DNA of 62,867 nucleotides from Pseudomonas sp. S37 (GCF_016658545.1 NZ_JACVZC010000024.1:1-62867), one strand, 5' to 3'; shown: positions 8,060-16,952, counted from the stretch's first letter. Notes: generated by a model from the sequence alone, not told the origin. A program made the numbers and translations.

Positions 8060-9592
8060 TTAATGGCTGCTGTGGTCGACGGCGATGCACTCGCCGCTGA
8101 CGTCGTGGTATTGGCGGTTGCGGGGTGCGATCAGCAGGTAGATGGCGGCGGCGATGCCGGCACCGATCAGCCAGGAGAACGGCGCCACGCTGTGGAAGTT
8201 GGGCACCAGGGCCAGGATGATGGCCAGCAGTGCGGCCGGTACGAAGGCGGCTACGGCGCGCAGGTTGATGCCCTTGCTGTAGTGGTAGGCGCCGGCCGGG
8301 TCTTCGCTGTACAGCTGGGGCACGTTGATGCAGCCTTTGCGCAGCAGCCAGTAGTCGGACATGATCACCCCGTACAGCGGGCCGAGCAGGGCGCCCAGGC
8401 CCGACAGGAAATACACGATCACCAACGGGCTGTTGTAGAGGTTCCATGGCAGGATCAGCACTGCCAGGGTGGCGCTGATCAGCCCGGCGCGGCGGAAGTT
8501 CAGGTGGCGTGGCGCCAGGTTGCTGAGCACGAAGGCCGGGGCGACGAAGTTGGCCATGATGTTCACCGCCACGGTAACGATCAGGAAGGCCAGGCAACCG
8601 AGTACCAGGAACGGTGTGCTGGGGATGGCGGCGACGATCTGCGTCGGGCTGTCGATGATCTGGCCGTTGATCTGGAACTGCGCGCCGCACAGCACCACGG
8701 TGATCACCGCGAACACCAGGATGTTCACCGGCAGGCCCCAGAAATTGCCGACGCGGATGGTCTTGCGGCACGGCGAGGAACGGGCGAAGTCACAGAAGTT
8801 CAGCACCAGAGTGCCGTAGATCGCCAACCACAGCGCGCCGCCGGCAAAGATGTTGCGCCACATCTCGTAGCCGCTCAGCGGCTCGGCCACCGACCAGGCG
8901 ATGTGTGCATCGGCCTTGACGTACATGAACACTGCCAGCGCCGCGACGGTCAGCAGGATTACCGGGCCGGCGAAGCCTTCGTAGCGGCGCACCATCTCCA
9001 TGCCGTAGGCAAGGATCACCAACTGCACCAGCCAGATCGCTACGAAACACACCCAGCCCAGGCTCGACAGGCCAAGGATGCTGTTGTGATCGTAGCTGGC
9101 CAGTTGCGGCCATACGGCGGTGAGCAGCACGCGCAGCACCACCGAGGCCAGGTAGGTCTGGATGCCGAACCAGGCAATGGCGATGACTGCACGGATCAGA
9201 GCCGGGAGCTGCGCGCCGTGGATGCCAAAGGCGATGCGGCTGATAACCGGGAACGGTACGCCGGTTTTCTGCCCCATGTAGCCGGACAGGTTCATGAAGA
9301 AGTACACCAGCGCCGCGCCAATGGCCAGCGACAAGAGAATTTGCCAGCCACCCAGGCCAAGGGCGAACAAGCCCATGGCGAAGGAATAGTTGGCGATATT
9401 GTGCACATCGTTTGTCCACAACGCGAAGATGCTATAGCCACCCCAGCGCCGTCCTTCGCTGCGGGTTGGCGCGAGGTCGCGGTTATGTAAACGCGGGCTC
9501 AGGGCAAGTTCCGGCTGTTGGCCAGTAAGGGTGGAAGCGGGGTGGGTGCTGGCGACGGATTGTTCAGGGGCAAGGTCGAGGCTGCTACTCAT
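8060..9592 (-). CDS. NCS1-family nucleobase/hydantoin/allantoin transporter
   Basis: Inner-membrane sodium- or proton-coupled symporter of 510 residues with about twelve hydrophobic segments. NCS1 landmarks include WTNDVHNIANYSFAMGLF in the first helices and the FPVISRIAFGIHGAQLPAL region. The start is the ATG at 9592, preceded by CAGGAG; an upstream in-frame extension to 9652 lacks support. NCS1 carriers take up uracil, cytosine, allantoin or hydantoins; pairing with a racemase-family gene favours a hydantoin- or ureide-like substrate. A TTGTATACAA palindrome lies 156 bp upstream and may be the operator. Confidence 0.88.
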   Translation of the reverse strand: MSSSLDLAPEQSVASTHPASTLTGQQPELALSPRLHNRDLAPTRSEGRRWGGYSIFALWTNDVHNIANYSFAMGLFALGLGGWQILLSLAIGAALVYFFMNLSGYMGQKTGVPFPVISRIAFGIHGAQLPALIRAVIAIAWFGIQTYLASVVLRVLLTAVWPQLASYDHNSILGLSSLGWVCFVAIWLVQLVILAYGMEMVRRYEGFAGPVILLTVAALAVFMYVKADAHIAWSVAEPLSGYEMWRNIFAGGALWLAIYGTLVLNFCDFARSSPCRKTIRVGNFWGLPVNILVFAVITVVLCGAQFQINGQIIDSPTQIVAAIPSTPFLVLGCLAFLIVTVAVNIMANFVAPAFVLSNLAPRHLNFRRAGLISATLAVLILPWNLYNSPLVIVYFLSGLGALLGPLYGVIMSDYWLLRKGCINVPQLYSEDPAGAYHYSKGINLRAVAAFVPAALLAIILALVPNFHSVAPFSWLIGAGIAAAIYLLIAPRNRQYHDVSGECIAVDHSSH

Positions 9593-9747
9593 TCCGGCGG
9601 ACTCCTGATGCACATGGACTGCGATGAGCGGGCATGCGCACGGGCTCGCCATCTCGTCGGTGCAGCGTTGGCATCACAGGGTTCTGGGCGCGGCGGCCAA
9701 CATTGGGTCGGCGTCGCGGGTTCTTGTGTATTTATGTTTTGCTTGGG

Positions 9748-9757
9748 TTGTATACAA
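9748..9757. promoter_or_regulatory. TTGTATACAA palindrome, possible GntR-type operator
   Basis: Perfect 10-bp palindrome upstream of the NCS1 transporter. A near copy, CTTGTGTACAAA, lies at about 10009-10020. GntR-family regulators of nitrogen compound uptake often bind palindromes of this kind, but no GntR gene is in the window. Confidence 0.4.
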
Positions 9758-9870
9758 AACACGAACACACAAAAGCCATTTCTGTGCCAAGGAAAAGTCG
9801 ACTTTCGGCGGGCCGGTATTTGGAATGTATCTTGTTGAAAGATAAGTTAATGAAATGCTGGAATTATAAG

Positions 9871-9928
9871 TTGACCAAATGAACAGGTTTAATTTTCAGG
9901 ATCGCTATTTAGTTGATCATTTGGTCAA
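9871..9928. repeat. 12-bp perfect inverted repeat in AT-rich DNA
   Basis: TTGACCAAATGA at 9871-9882 is mirrored exactly by TCATTTGGTCAA at 9917-9928, with a 34-bp spacer. It lies in the 541-bp AT-rich gap between the NCS1 transporter and the Lrp gene (9593-10133). Apart from this, the TTGTATACAA motifs and the REP pair at 10042, I see no gene in that gap. Confidence 0.7.
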
Positions 9929-10041
9929 AATTAGTTGCGAGGAAGGTGTAACGTATTGGGGCGTTACTTTGAAAAGTGCACACAAAAATGGCGCTTAAGG
10001 TGACATTCTTGTGTACAAAAATTAGTCAGCTTTTTCCTGTG

Positions 10042-10126
10042 CAGGCCTCTTCGCGGGTAAACCCGCTCCTACAAGGTGCCACGTACCGATGTAGGAGCGG
10101 GTTTACCCGCGAATAGGCCAGAACAG
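10042..10126. repeat. REP pair, class A
   Basis: Inverted pair of TCGCGGGTAAACCCGCTCCT-type arms immediately downstream of the Lrp-family gene (which ends at 10134). Confidence 0.9.
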
Positions 10127-10133
10127 GAAAACA

Positions 10134-10571
10134 TCAATCCATCGGCGGTAACCGCCGCTTCACCGGGCTTTTCTTGATGATCGCGGTGTTGGTCTCGGCC
10201 AGCACATTGATGCGGTCGAGCAGGGTGTCCAGCTGTTCCATCGAGCGCACATGCAGCCGGGCGATGAAGCAGTCCTCGCCGGTAACCTTGTCGCATTCGG
10301 TGAACTCGGGTAGGGCAATGATCTGTCGCTCCACTTCCTGCAACTGCCCCGGCAGCGGGCGAATGCGCACGATGGCCTGCAACTGGTAGCCAAAGGCGCG
10401 CGGGTCGACTTCCACGGTGTAGCCGCGTAGCACGCCGCGTTCTTCCAGCCGCCGCAGGCGCTCGCTGACGCTGGGCGCAGACAGCCCACTGATCTGCGCC
10501 AAAGCCTTGAGCGAGCGGCGTGAGTCTTCCATCAGTGCATTGATCAGCAGTTGGTCGATGCTATCGGTCAT
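10134..10571 (-). CDS. Lrp/AsnC-family transcriptional regulator
   Basis: 145-residue feast/famine regulator. The N-terminal helix-turn-helix (DQLLINALMEDSRRSLKALA, then SAPSVSERLRRLEERGVL) is followed by an amino-acid-binding RAM domain (QAIVRIRPLPGQ to the C-terminus). It is divergent from the EamA exporter at 10705, with an inverted repeat between them at 10600-10620. The usual arrangement is a Lrp-type sensor switching on an amino acid exporter, and that is the likely role here. Confidence 0.88.
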   Translation of the reverse strand: MTDSIDQLLINALMEDSRRSLKALAQISGLSAPSVSERLRRLEERGVLRGYTVEVDPRAFGYQLQAIVRIRPLPGQLQEVERQIIALPEFTECDKVTGEDCFIARLHVRSMEQLDTLLDRINVLAETNTAIIKKSPVKRRLPPMD

Positions 10572-10599
10572 GCTTACCTCAATAGGCCATTCGGGTTAT

Positions 10600-10620
10600 T
10601 TGCCTTGATAGTAAAGGCAA
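10600..10620. promoter_or_regulatory. Inverted repeat, candidate Lrp operator
   Basis: TTGCCTT and AAGGCAA separated by GATAGTA form a 21-bp palindromic site in the 133-bp divergent region between the Lrp gene and the EamA gene. Confidence 0.45.
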
Positions 10621-10704
10621 GCTTGCCGATCTGCCTTGGATATCCGCTGGAAGGCGGGCAGGCAGCCTTTGCATACTAGTGCCATCGTTGACGGGAGGTG
10701 TGAG

Positions 10705-11628
10705 ATGGACAGTTCATTGCGCCGTGGCTCGCTGGAAATGGTCGCTGCCATGCTGATTTCCGGGACCATCGGCTGGTTCGTGCTGGTGTCGGGCCAACCG
10801 GTGCTGGAAGTGGTGTTCTGGCGCTGCGTATTCGGCGCCGTGACCCTGTTGGTGATTTGCGCCGCTTTCGGCTTTCTGCGCTCGGGTGTGATCAGCCGCA
10901 CGGCGTTCCTGTTGGCGATGGCCAGCGGCGTGGCCATTGTCGGCAACTGGTTGCTGTTGTTCGCCTCGTACTCGCGCGCGTCGATTGCCATCGGCACGGC
11001 GGTGTACAACGTGCAGCCGTTCATGCTGGTGGGGCTGGCGGCGCTGTTTCTGGGCGAGAAGATCACCTTGGCCAAGCTGACCTGGCTGAGTGTGGCGTTC
11101 CTTGGCATGCTCGCCATCGTCAGTGCCCATGGTGCGGGGCAGGGCGGTGGCGGGGACTATTTGCAAGGCATTGCCTTCGCGCTGGGGGCGGCGTTCCTGT
11201 ATGCCATTGCGGCGTTGATCATCAAGCGCCTGAGCGGCACGCCGCCGCACCTGATTGCGCTGATCCAGGTCACCACCGGGGTGTTGCTGCTGGCGCCGTG
11301 GGTCAAGCTGGGCGGGTTGCCGGGTGAAATGCCGGCGCTGGCCAGTTTGCTGACCTTGGGCATGGTGCATACCGGTCTTATGTACGTGCTGTTGTACAGC
11401 GCCATCCAGCGCTTGCCCACGGCGTTTACCGGGGCGCTGTCGTTCATTTACCCGATTGCGGCGATATTGGTGGACTGGGTGGCGTTCGGGCATCGCCTGG
11501 CGCTGTTGCAGTGGCTGGGCGTGGGGCTGATCTTGCTGGCGGCGGCGGGGATGCAACAAGGCTGGTGGTTCCGGCCGACGCGGCACCCTGTAGGAGCGGG
11601 TTTACCCGCGAAGAGGCCGGCAAGGTAG
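10705..11628 (+). CDS. EamA/DMT-family transporter with REP-derived C-terminus
   Basis: Inner-membrane transporter of 307 residues with about ten hydrophobic segments in two EamA halves; GGGAGG precedes the ATG at 10705. It probably exports an amino acid under control of the divergent Lrp gene. The oddity is the tail. The last transmembrane segment and WWFRPTR end near 11585, then the frame runs through a single class A REP arm, so the final residues [13 protein letters not shown] are encoded by repeat DNA. The rRNA methyltransferase-like gene begins 31 bp downstream. Confidence 0.85.
   Translation: MDSSLRRGSLEMVAAMLISGTIGWFVLVSGQPVLEVVFWRCVFGAVTLLVICAAFGFLRSGVISRTAFLLAMASGVAIVGNWLLLFASYSRASIAIGTAVYNVQPFMLVGLAALFLGEKITLAKLTWLSVAFLGMLAIVSAHGAGQGGGGDYLQGIAFALGAAFLYAIAALIIKRLSGTPPHLIALIQVTTGVLLLAPWVKLGGLPGEMPALASLLTLGMVHTGLMYVLLYSAIQRLPTAFTGALSFIYPIAAILVDWVAFGHRLALLQWLGVGLILLAAAGMQQGWWFRPTRHPVGAGLPAKRPAR
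11589..11626. repeat. Single REP arm, class A, inside a coding end
   Basis: GTAGGAGCGGGTTTACCCGC-type unit without a partner arm; it supplies the last codons and nearly the stop codon of the EamA transporter gene. Confidence 0.85.
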
Positions 11629-11659
11629 AATGCTGCTTTTTGCCAGCCTGCGACCCGTC

Positions 11660-12586
11660 ATGACATCCCCAATCGCCACCCTCGAGCAACACCTGCTCGC
11701 CGCCCTCGACCCTGCCCCGCAGGAAACCCGCCGCCTGTTCCACGGCCGCGGCCGCTGCTGGGCGGGCCTGGAGCAGGTCACCGTCGACTGGCTGCAAGGC
11801 GTGCTGTCGGTGGCCCTGTTCCGCGAGCCGCCCGAGGGCCAGCTGGCCGAACTGGAAGCCATGCTGCGTACCTTGGCCGAACGCCCGCAGTGGACTGGCC
11901 AGGCCATCATCATCCAGCACCGCTACCTGCCTGACAGCCCGGGCCAGTGGTTGCTGGGCGAGCCCTGCCAGCAACGCGAAGTGGTCGAGGACGGCCTGAC
12001 CTACCTGCTGGACCTGGGCGTGCGGCAGAACAACGGCCTGTTCCTCGATATGCGCTATGGCCGCCGCTGGGTGCGTGAGCAGGCGGCGGGCAAGCGTGTG
12101 CTGAACCTGTTTGCCTACACCTGCGGGTTCTCGGTGGCAGCGATTGCCGGCGGCGCCGAGCAGGTGGTGAACCTGGACATGGCCAAGTCGGCCCTGTCGC
12201 GGGGGCGGGACAACCATCGCCTGAATGGCCATGATGCCTCGCGGGTGGCGTATCTGGGGCATGAGCTGTTCAAGTCGTGGGGCAAGGTGCGCAAGTACGG
12301 GCCATACGACCTGATCATCATCGACCCGCCAACCTTCCAGCGCGGCAGCTTTGTACTGACCCAGGATTACGCGAAGATCCTGCGGCGTTTGCCGGAGTTG
12401 TTGAGCGCGGGTGGGACGGTGCTGGCCTGTGTGAACGACCCGGGGATCGGGCCGGAGTTTTTGATCGAGGGGATGGCCGAGCAGGCGCCTTCGTTGGTGT
12501 TTGTGGAGCGGCTGGAGAACCCGCCGGAGTTTCCCGATGTGGACCTGGCGGGGGGGCTCAAGGCGTTGGTATTCCGCCAAGTGTGA
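11660..12586 (+). CDS. Class I SAM-dependent methyltransferase, RlmI/RlmK-like
   Basis: 308-residue cytosolic methyltransferase resembling the catalytic half of rRNA large-subunit methyltransferases. The SAM-binding motif is VLNLFAYTCGFSVAA and the substrate motif IIDPPTFQRGSF. It lacks the N-terminal PUA domain of E. coli RlmI. The ATG at 11660 (MTSPIATLEQ) is preferred to the in-frame ATG at 11630, which overlaps the REP arm. The rRNA target is inferred from the family. Closely spaced after the EamA gene, it could be co-transcribed. Confidence 0.8.
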   Translation: MTSPIATLEQHLLAALDPAPQETRRLFHGRGRCWAGLEQVTVDWLQGVLSVALFREPPEGQLAELEAMLRTLAERPQWTGQAIIIQHRYLPDSPGQWLLGEPCQQREVVEDGLTYLLDLGVRQNNGLFLDMRYGRRWVREQAAGKRVLNLFAYTCGFSVAAIAGGAEQVVNLDMAKSALSRGRDNHRLNGHDASRVAYLGHELFKSWGKVRKYGPYDLIIIDPPTFQRGSFVLTQDYAKILRRLPELLSAGGTVLACVNDPGIGPEFLIEGMAEQAPSLVFVERLENPPEFPDVDLAGGLKALVFRQV

Positions 12587-12599
12587 TGTTGCCATTGCT

Positions 12600-12682
12600 G
12601 GCCCTTTCGCGGCTAAAGCCGCTCCTACAAGGTGAGGTGTACCCCTGTAGGAGCGGCTTTAGCCGCGAAAGGGCCGGCACAG
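12600..12682. repeat. REP pair, class A
   Basis: Inverted pair of TCGCGGCTAAAGCCGCTCCT-type arms between the convergent methyltransferase and MscS genes, ending a few bases before the MscS stop codon. Confidence 0.9.
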
Positions 12683-12688
12683 GCAACA

Positions 12689-14713
12689 TCAAGCCCCAAG
12701 GGCCTGCACCGGCAGCGGATACACCTGGGCAAAACTCACATTCTCCGTCTGGTCCACCCGCTTCTTCAGCCGCTCGTTGAACGCCCGGCTCACTGCATAC
12801 TGCCCCCCGGAAATGGTGCGGAATTGCGCCGTCAGCACAAACCCGTTCAAGTCCATGCGATCGACCCCGAACACCTGAAGCGGCCCCTGCAGGTTGATGC
12901 GCAGCAGCGGGTCTTCGCTGATCGACTTGCCTACTTCATGGATCAGCCCCAGTGCCGCATCCACATCACTGTCATAAGTGAACTGCACCGAAAAGAACGC
13001 ATAGGCGAACTGCCGCGACTGGTTGGTAACCGCCTTGATCTGGCCAAACGGCACCGAGTGTACGAAGCCCTTGCCATCGCGCAGGCGCAGGGTGCGGATG
13101 GTCAGGCTTTCGACGGTGCCGGCATGGCCGGAGTCGAGTACCACCCAGTCGCCAATCGAGATAGTGTCCTCGATCAGGATGAACAACCCGGTGATCACAT
13201 CCTGCACCAGTTGCTGCGAACCGAAGCCGATGGCCAGGCCGATCACCCCGGCACCGGCCAGCAGCGGCGCGACGTTGATGCCCAGGTTGGCCATGGTGGT
13301 AATGGTGCAGATAACGATCAGGATCACTTTGATGGCGTTGCGCAGCATTGGCAAGATGGTCCGCACCCGTGTACTCGGCTGGCGCGCACTGCGCCGGCCG
13401 ACGGCAGGTTTGAGCGCTTCCTGGATGGCGGTATCGAGCACCACCCACAACAGCCAGGTGACCAGCAGGATCAGGCCAATGCTCGACAGCGAGTTGCTGA
13501 TCGCCTGGCCCAGGCTGTTGCTGAGGGCGAAGTCGATCACCGAGAAGCCCCAGATGCGCCCCAGCAGCTCGATGAACGCTACGGCCATGGCAATGCGCAG
13601 CAAGGCGTGGGCGAGGCTGCGCAGCAGTTCCTTGTAGGGCCGCACGCGCTGCGCCGGGTCGCTTTCACGCGGGGCCAGCAGGTGTTGCAGCAAGGTGCTG
13701 AGGAACACGGTCGAGACCAGCAACACGGTGGTCAGCAAGGCTTTCTGCAGGGCCTTCTGGCTTTCTGCGCCGGCGCCGACCAAGTGAACCGCCGAGACCA
13801 GGATCATCAGCAGGATCGGCAGGTACCACAACGCCGAGAAGATCCGCAGCGTTTCCTGCACGGCCCGGTGTTGCACGCGGTCCTTGAACGCGCGGTTGCG
13901 GATCAGGTGGGCGACCGGGCGGCGCAAGCGGATGACCAGGCTGGCGAAGATGAAGGTGGCGGTAAGGCCGGTAATCACGGCGACGCTGGCGGTGATGTTG
14001 CCGCCCAACTGGCGGGCGATCTGTGGGCTGGTCAGGGCGTCGCTCCAGGCCGCGAGGAAGCCGATGAGGAACAGCGGGCGTGGCGCCAGGCGCTTGATTA
14101 CGGCCACGGCCGGGCGCTTGTGGCCGGCGTCGAACAGGGTGACCAGGCAGAGGATGATCGAGGTCGAGAACAGGCCGCTGCTGGTGGCGTAGGCCAGGCT
14201 CAGCCCCAGTGCGCGGGCCACCGAGGGGTCGAGGAAGCGGCTGACGTACAGCGTCAGTGGCAGGCTGGCCAGCGCTGGCAGGGTGTAGGGCAGCAGGTAG
14301 CCGAGCAGGCTGCTGGCGCGTTTGCGCTCGCGCAGCCAGGGGGTACCTGACGTGCGCCTGGCCACCCAGCGGCCCAGGCTGGTGAGCAGGGCGAAGGCGG
14401 CCGCCCAGGTGAGGGTGAGCAACAGGAAGTTGCCGGCCAGTTGCAGCGAGTCGCTGGCCGAATGGCGGTCAACCAGGCGTTCCACCTCCTTGGCGGCGCG
14501 GTCGGTGCGCAGGCGCCAGGCATCGACCAGGTGGGCGTCCAGGTCCAGCTCCTGGGCGGCGCTGTCCAGGCCATCGGCCAGGGCGCCGAGCAGGCCGCCT
14601 TGCAGTACCGGTTCGGGCTCGGCGGGTTGTTCTTCGGTGGGGGCGGGGTCGGCAGCCAGCAGGTGGGTGCTCAGCAGGCAGCCGAGCAGCAGGGTAGAGA
14701 GGTAGCGCAGCAC
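12689..14713 (-). CDS. Large MscS-family mechanosensitive channel
   Basis: Inner-membrane channel of 674 residues that should open under membrane tension and relieve osmotic downshock. A cleavable signal (MLRYLSTLLLGCLLSTHLLA) leads to a short periplasmic helical part rich in acidic residues, then many transmembrane segments. The MscS pore and beta domain are in the C-terminal third: GAGVIGLAIGFGSQQLVQD and DTISIGDWVVLDSG. The extra N-terminal helices place it with YbiO/YnaI-type channels rather than the short MscS. It is preceded by a REP pair and stands alone. Confidence 0.88.
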   Translation of the reverse strand: MLRYLSTLLLGCLLSTHLLAADPAPTEEQPAEPEPVLQGGLLGALADGLDSAAQELDLDAHLVDAWRLRTDRAAKEVERLVDRHSASDSLQLAGNFLLLTLTWAAAFALLTSLGRWVARRTSGTPWLRERKRASSLLGYLLPYTLPALASLPLTLYVSRFLDPSVARALGLSLAYATSSGLFSTSIILCLVTLFDAGHKRPAVAVIKRLAPRPLFLIGFLAAWSDALTSPQIARQLGGNITASVAVITGLTATFIFASLVIRLRRPVAHLIRNRAFKDRVQHRAVQETLRIFSALWYLPILLMILVSAVHLVGAGAESQKALQKALLTTVLLVSTVFLSTLLQHLLAPRESDPAQRVRPYKELLRSLAHALLRIAMAVAFIELLGRIWGFSVIDFALSNSLGQAISNSLSSIGLILLVTWLLWVVLDTAIQEALKPAVGRRSARQPSTRVRTILPMLRNAIKVILIVICTITTMANLGINVAPLLAGAGVIGLAIGFGSQQLVQDVITGLFILIEDTISIGDWVVLDSGHAGTVESLTIRTLRLRDGKGFVHSVPFGQIKAVTNQSRQFAYAFFSVQFTYDSDVDAALGLIHEVGKSISEDPLLRINLQGPLQVFGVDRMDLNGFVLTAQFRTISGGQYAVSRAFNERLKKRVDQTENVSFAQVYPLPVQALGA

Positions 14714-14827
14714 TGGAGTACTCCTTGGGCCGGGGTGAGCGGGGCAGGGTTACTCAAGGAACTGAGGCTGGAGGGGTGGGAAAGTTCGATTGGGTGTGTT
14801 GTCTGAGGGGCTGTGTGTTGCCTGGGC

Positions 14828-14910
14828 TGGCCTCTTCGCGGCTAAAGCCGCTCCTACAAGGGGATCGCGATCGGGTGTAGGAGCGGCTTTAGCCGCGAAA
14901 GGGCCAGGCC
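14828..14910. repeat. REP pair, class A
   Basis: Inverted pair between the MscS gene and sbp; arms carry GCGGCTAAAGCCGCTCCTAC. Confidence 0.9.
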
Positions 14911-14922
14911 TGCCTGAATCAA

Positions 14923-15924
14923 TTACTGATTGTTGGTGTAGATCTGGTCAAACACGCCACCATCGTTGAAGTGGGTCTTCTGCACGGTGCGCCAGTCACC
15001 AAAGGTCTTCTCCACCGACAGGAAGTCGACTTTCGGGAAGCGGTCGGTGTACTTGGCCAGCACCGTCGCATCACGCGGGCGCAGGTAGTTGTTGGCGGCG
15101 ATCTCCTGGGCTTCTGGCGACCACAGGTACTTCAGGTATTCCTCGGCCACGGCCTGGGTGCCTTTCTTGGCCACCACCTTGTCAACCACACTCACCGGTG
15201 GCTCGGCTTCGGCCGACACGCTCGGGTAGACCACTTCGAACTGGTCGCGGCCGAACTCGCGGGCGATCATCTCGGCTTCGTTCTCGAAGGTGACCAGCAC
15301 GTCACCGATCTGGTTGGTCATGAAGGTGGTCGTCGCGGCACGGCCACCGGTGTCCAGCACCGGGGCCTGCTTGAACAGCTTGCCGACAAAGTCCTTGGCC
15401 TTGGCTTCGTCACCGCCTTGCTTGAGCACGTAGCCCCAGGCCGACAGGTAGGTGTAGCGGCCGTTGCCCGAGGTTTTCGGGTTGGGCACGATCACCTGCA
15501 CGCCGTCCTTGAGCAGGTCGGGCCAGTCTTTCAGGGCTTTCGGGTTGCCCTTGCGTACGATGAACACGGTGGCCGAGGTGAACGGCGCGCTGTTGTTCGG
15601 CAGGCGGGTCACCCAGTTGTCCGGCACCAGCTTGCCGTTGTCGACCAGGGCGTTGATGTCGGTGGCCATGTTCATGGTGATGACGTCGGCCGGCAGGCCA
15701 TCGATCACCGCCCGCGCCTGCTTGCTCGAACCGCCGAAGGACATCTGCAGGTTGACCTTCTCTTTGTGCTCGGCTTCCCAGTGCTTCTGGAAGGCCGGGT
15801 TGTAGTCCTTGTAGAAGTCGCGCATCACGTCGTAGGAAACGTTGAGCAGGGTAGGGGCGGCCTGGGCGAGGTTGCCCAGGGCCAGGCCTGCAGCGAGCAG
15901 CGAGGCGGTGAAGAGTTTTTTCAC
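14923..15924 (-). CDS. sbp: Sulfate ABC transporter substrate-binding protein
   Basis: Periplasmic sulfate (or thiosulfate) binding protein of 333 residues. It has a Sec signal (MKKLFTASLLAAGLALGNLAQA) and the family's opening LLNVSYDVMRDFYKDYN. Other Sbp landmarks are QMSFGGSSKQARAVIDGL, NPKTSGNGRYTYLSAWGY and AEEYLKYLWSPEAQEIAA. The permease and ATPase genes (cysTWA) are not adjacent, so it works with components encoded elsewhere. A promoter-like sequence with an AT-rich CysB-like stretch lies upstream, consistent with induction when sulfate is scarce. Confidence 0.93.
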   Translation of the reverse strand: MKKLFTASLLAAGLALGNLAQAAPTLLNVSYDVMRDFYKDYNPAFQKHWEAEHKEKVNLQMSFGGSSKQARAVIDGLPADVITMNMATDINALVDNGKLVPDNWVTRLPNNSAPFTSATVFIVRKGNPKALKDWPDLLKDGVQVIVPNPKTSGNGRYTYLSAWGYVLKQGGDEAKAKDFVGKLFKQAPVLDTGGRAATTTFMTNQIGDVLVTFENEAEMIAREFGRDQFEVVYPSVSAEAEPPVSVVDKVVAKKGTQAVAEEYLKYLWSPEAQEIAANNYLRPRDATVLAKYTDRFPKVDFLSVEKTFGDWRTVQKTHFNDGGVFDQIYTNNQ

Positions 15925-15968
15925 GTTGCTTCCTTGTTCTTGAAGTTTGTCGGGGCAGATTGCCAGCG

Positions 15969-16022
15969 ACTATAGCGGGTGGGTTTGTGGGGGTTAAAGA
16001 ACAAAAATGACTTTGGTTATAT
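15969..16022 (-). promoter_or_regulatory. Promoter and possible CysB site for sbp
   Basis: On the minus strand TTTAAC (15993-15998) and TATAGT (15969-15974) are 18 bp apart, a fair sigma-70 promoter about 45 bp before the sbp start. Just upstream is an AT-rich block ATAACCAAAGTCATTTTTG (about 16003-16021) of the sort CysB binds. Confidence 0.45.
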
Positions 16023-16032
16023 CGTTGGCAGT

Positions 16033-16124
16033 GCCGGCCTCTTCGCGGGTGAACCCGCTCCTACATTGTCAGCGTATCGCCGGCCGTTGTAGGAGCGGGT
16101 TTACCCGCGAAGAGGCCAGTACAG
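16033..16124. repeat. REP pair, class A
   Basis: Inverted pair between the sbp promoter and the end of the ion channel gene; the spacer contains CGTATCGCCGGCCG. Confidence 0.9.
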
Positions 16125-16130
16125 GCAACA

Positions 16131-16952
16131 TCACAGCTTGGGAAACAACCCATTCCCACACCGGGAACAGAACGCCGCCCCATGCTCATGAGTCTTCTTG
16201 CGGCAGACCGGGCAATCATGCTGCAACTGCTCCCCGCGCATGGCATTGGCCAGCTCTGCAGTAAAGATCCCGGTCGGCACCGCAATGATCGAATAACCGG
16301 TAATCATCACCAGCGACGACAGTACCTGCCCCAGCGGCGTCTTCGGCACGATGTCGCCAAAGCCCACGGTAGTCAGGGTAACGATGGCCCAGTAGATGCC
16401 CTTGGGGATACTGGTAAAGCCATGCTCCGGCCCTTCGATCACATACATCAGCGTGCCGAACACCGTCACCAGGGTCGATACCGTGACCAGGAACACGATG
16501 ATCTTCTGCTTGCTGCCGCGCAGCGCCTCCATCAGGTAATGGGCCTGCTTCAGGTACGGGCTGAGCTTGAGCACGCGGAAAATGCGCAGCATCCGGATCA
16601 CCCGGATGATCAGCAGGTACTGGGCGTCGCTGTAGTACAGCGCAATGATCCCCGGCACGATCGCCAGCAAGTCGACCAGGCCATAGAAGCTGAACGCATA
16701 GCGCAGCGGTTTGGGCGAGCAGTACAGGCGGGTGAGGTACTCGGCCAGGAAGATCGCGGTAAAGCCCCATTCGATACCGGCCAGCAGGCCGGCGTAGCCC
16801 TGGTGCACCTCGTCGATGCTGTCGAGGATTACCGTGACCAGGCTGGCCAGGATGATCAGCAGGAGGATCTTGTCGAAGCGCCGGCCGGCTACGGTGTCGG
16901 TCTGGAAGACCATTATGTAGAGGCGTTCGCGGAGATTTTGTGAAGCGGACAT
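16131..16952 (-). CDS. Voltage-gated-type potassium channel with zinc-ribbon tail
   Basis: Inner-membrane channel of 273 residues with six transmembrane segments. The S4-like voltage sensor is RVIRMLRIFRVLKL (residues 117-130), with basic residues at roughly every third position. The selectivity filter TVGFGD (195-200) indicates potassium. After the pore helix the C-terminus holds four cysteines, C247, C250, C262 and C265, spaced like a zinc ribbon; this is unusual for small Kv-type channels and could be a redox or metal sensor. The start at 16952 (MSASQNLRER) is preferred to 17030. It stands alone. Confidence 0.87.
   Translation of the reverse strand: MSASQNLRERLYIMVFQTDTVAGRRFDKILLLIILASLVTVILDSIDEVHQGYAGLLAGIEWGFTAIFLAEYLTRLYCSPKPLRYAFSFYGLVDLLAIVPGIIALYYSDAQYLLIIRVIRMLRIFRVLKLSPYLKQAHYLMEALRGSKQKIIVFLVTVSTLVTVFGTLMYVIEGPEHGFTSIPKGIYWAIVTLTTVGFGDIVPKTPLGQVLSSLVMITGYSIIAVPTGIFTAELANAMRGEQLQHDCPVCRKKTHEHGAAFCSRCGNGLFPKL

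Noticed and set aside
12632..14350. 572-codon plus-strand frame opposite the MscS gene
   Set aside because: Gln/Asp/His-rich shadow; the MscS protein shows signal peptide, helices and pore motif.
14923..15924. Complete sulfate ABC operon around sbp
   Set aside because: Neighbours are a channel gene and MscS; no cysTWA genes are present.
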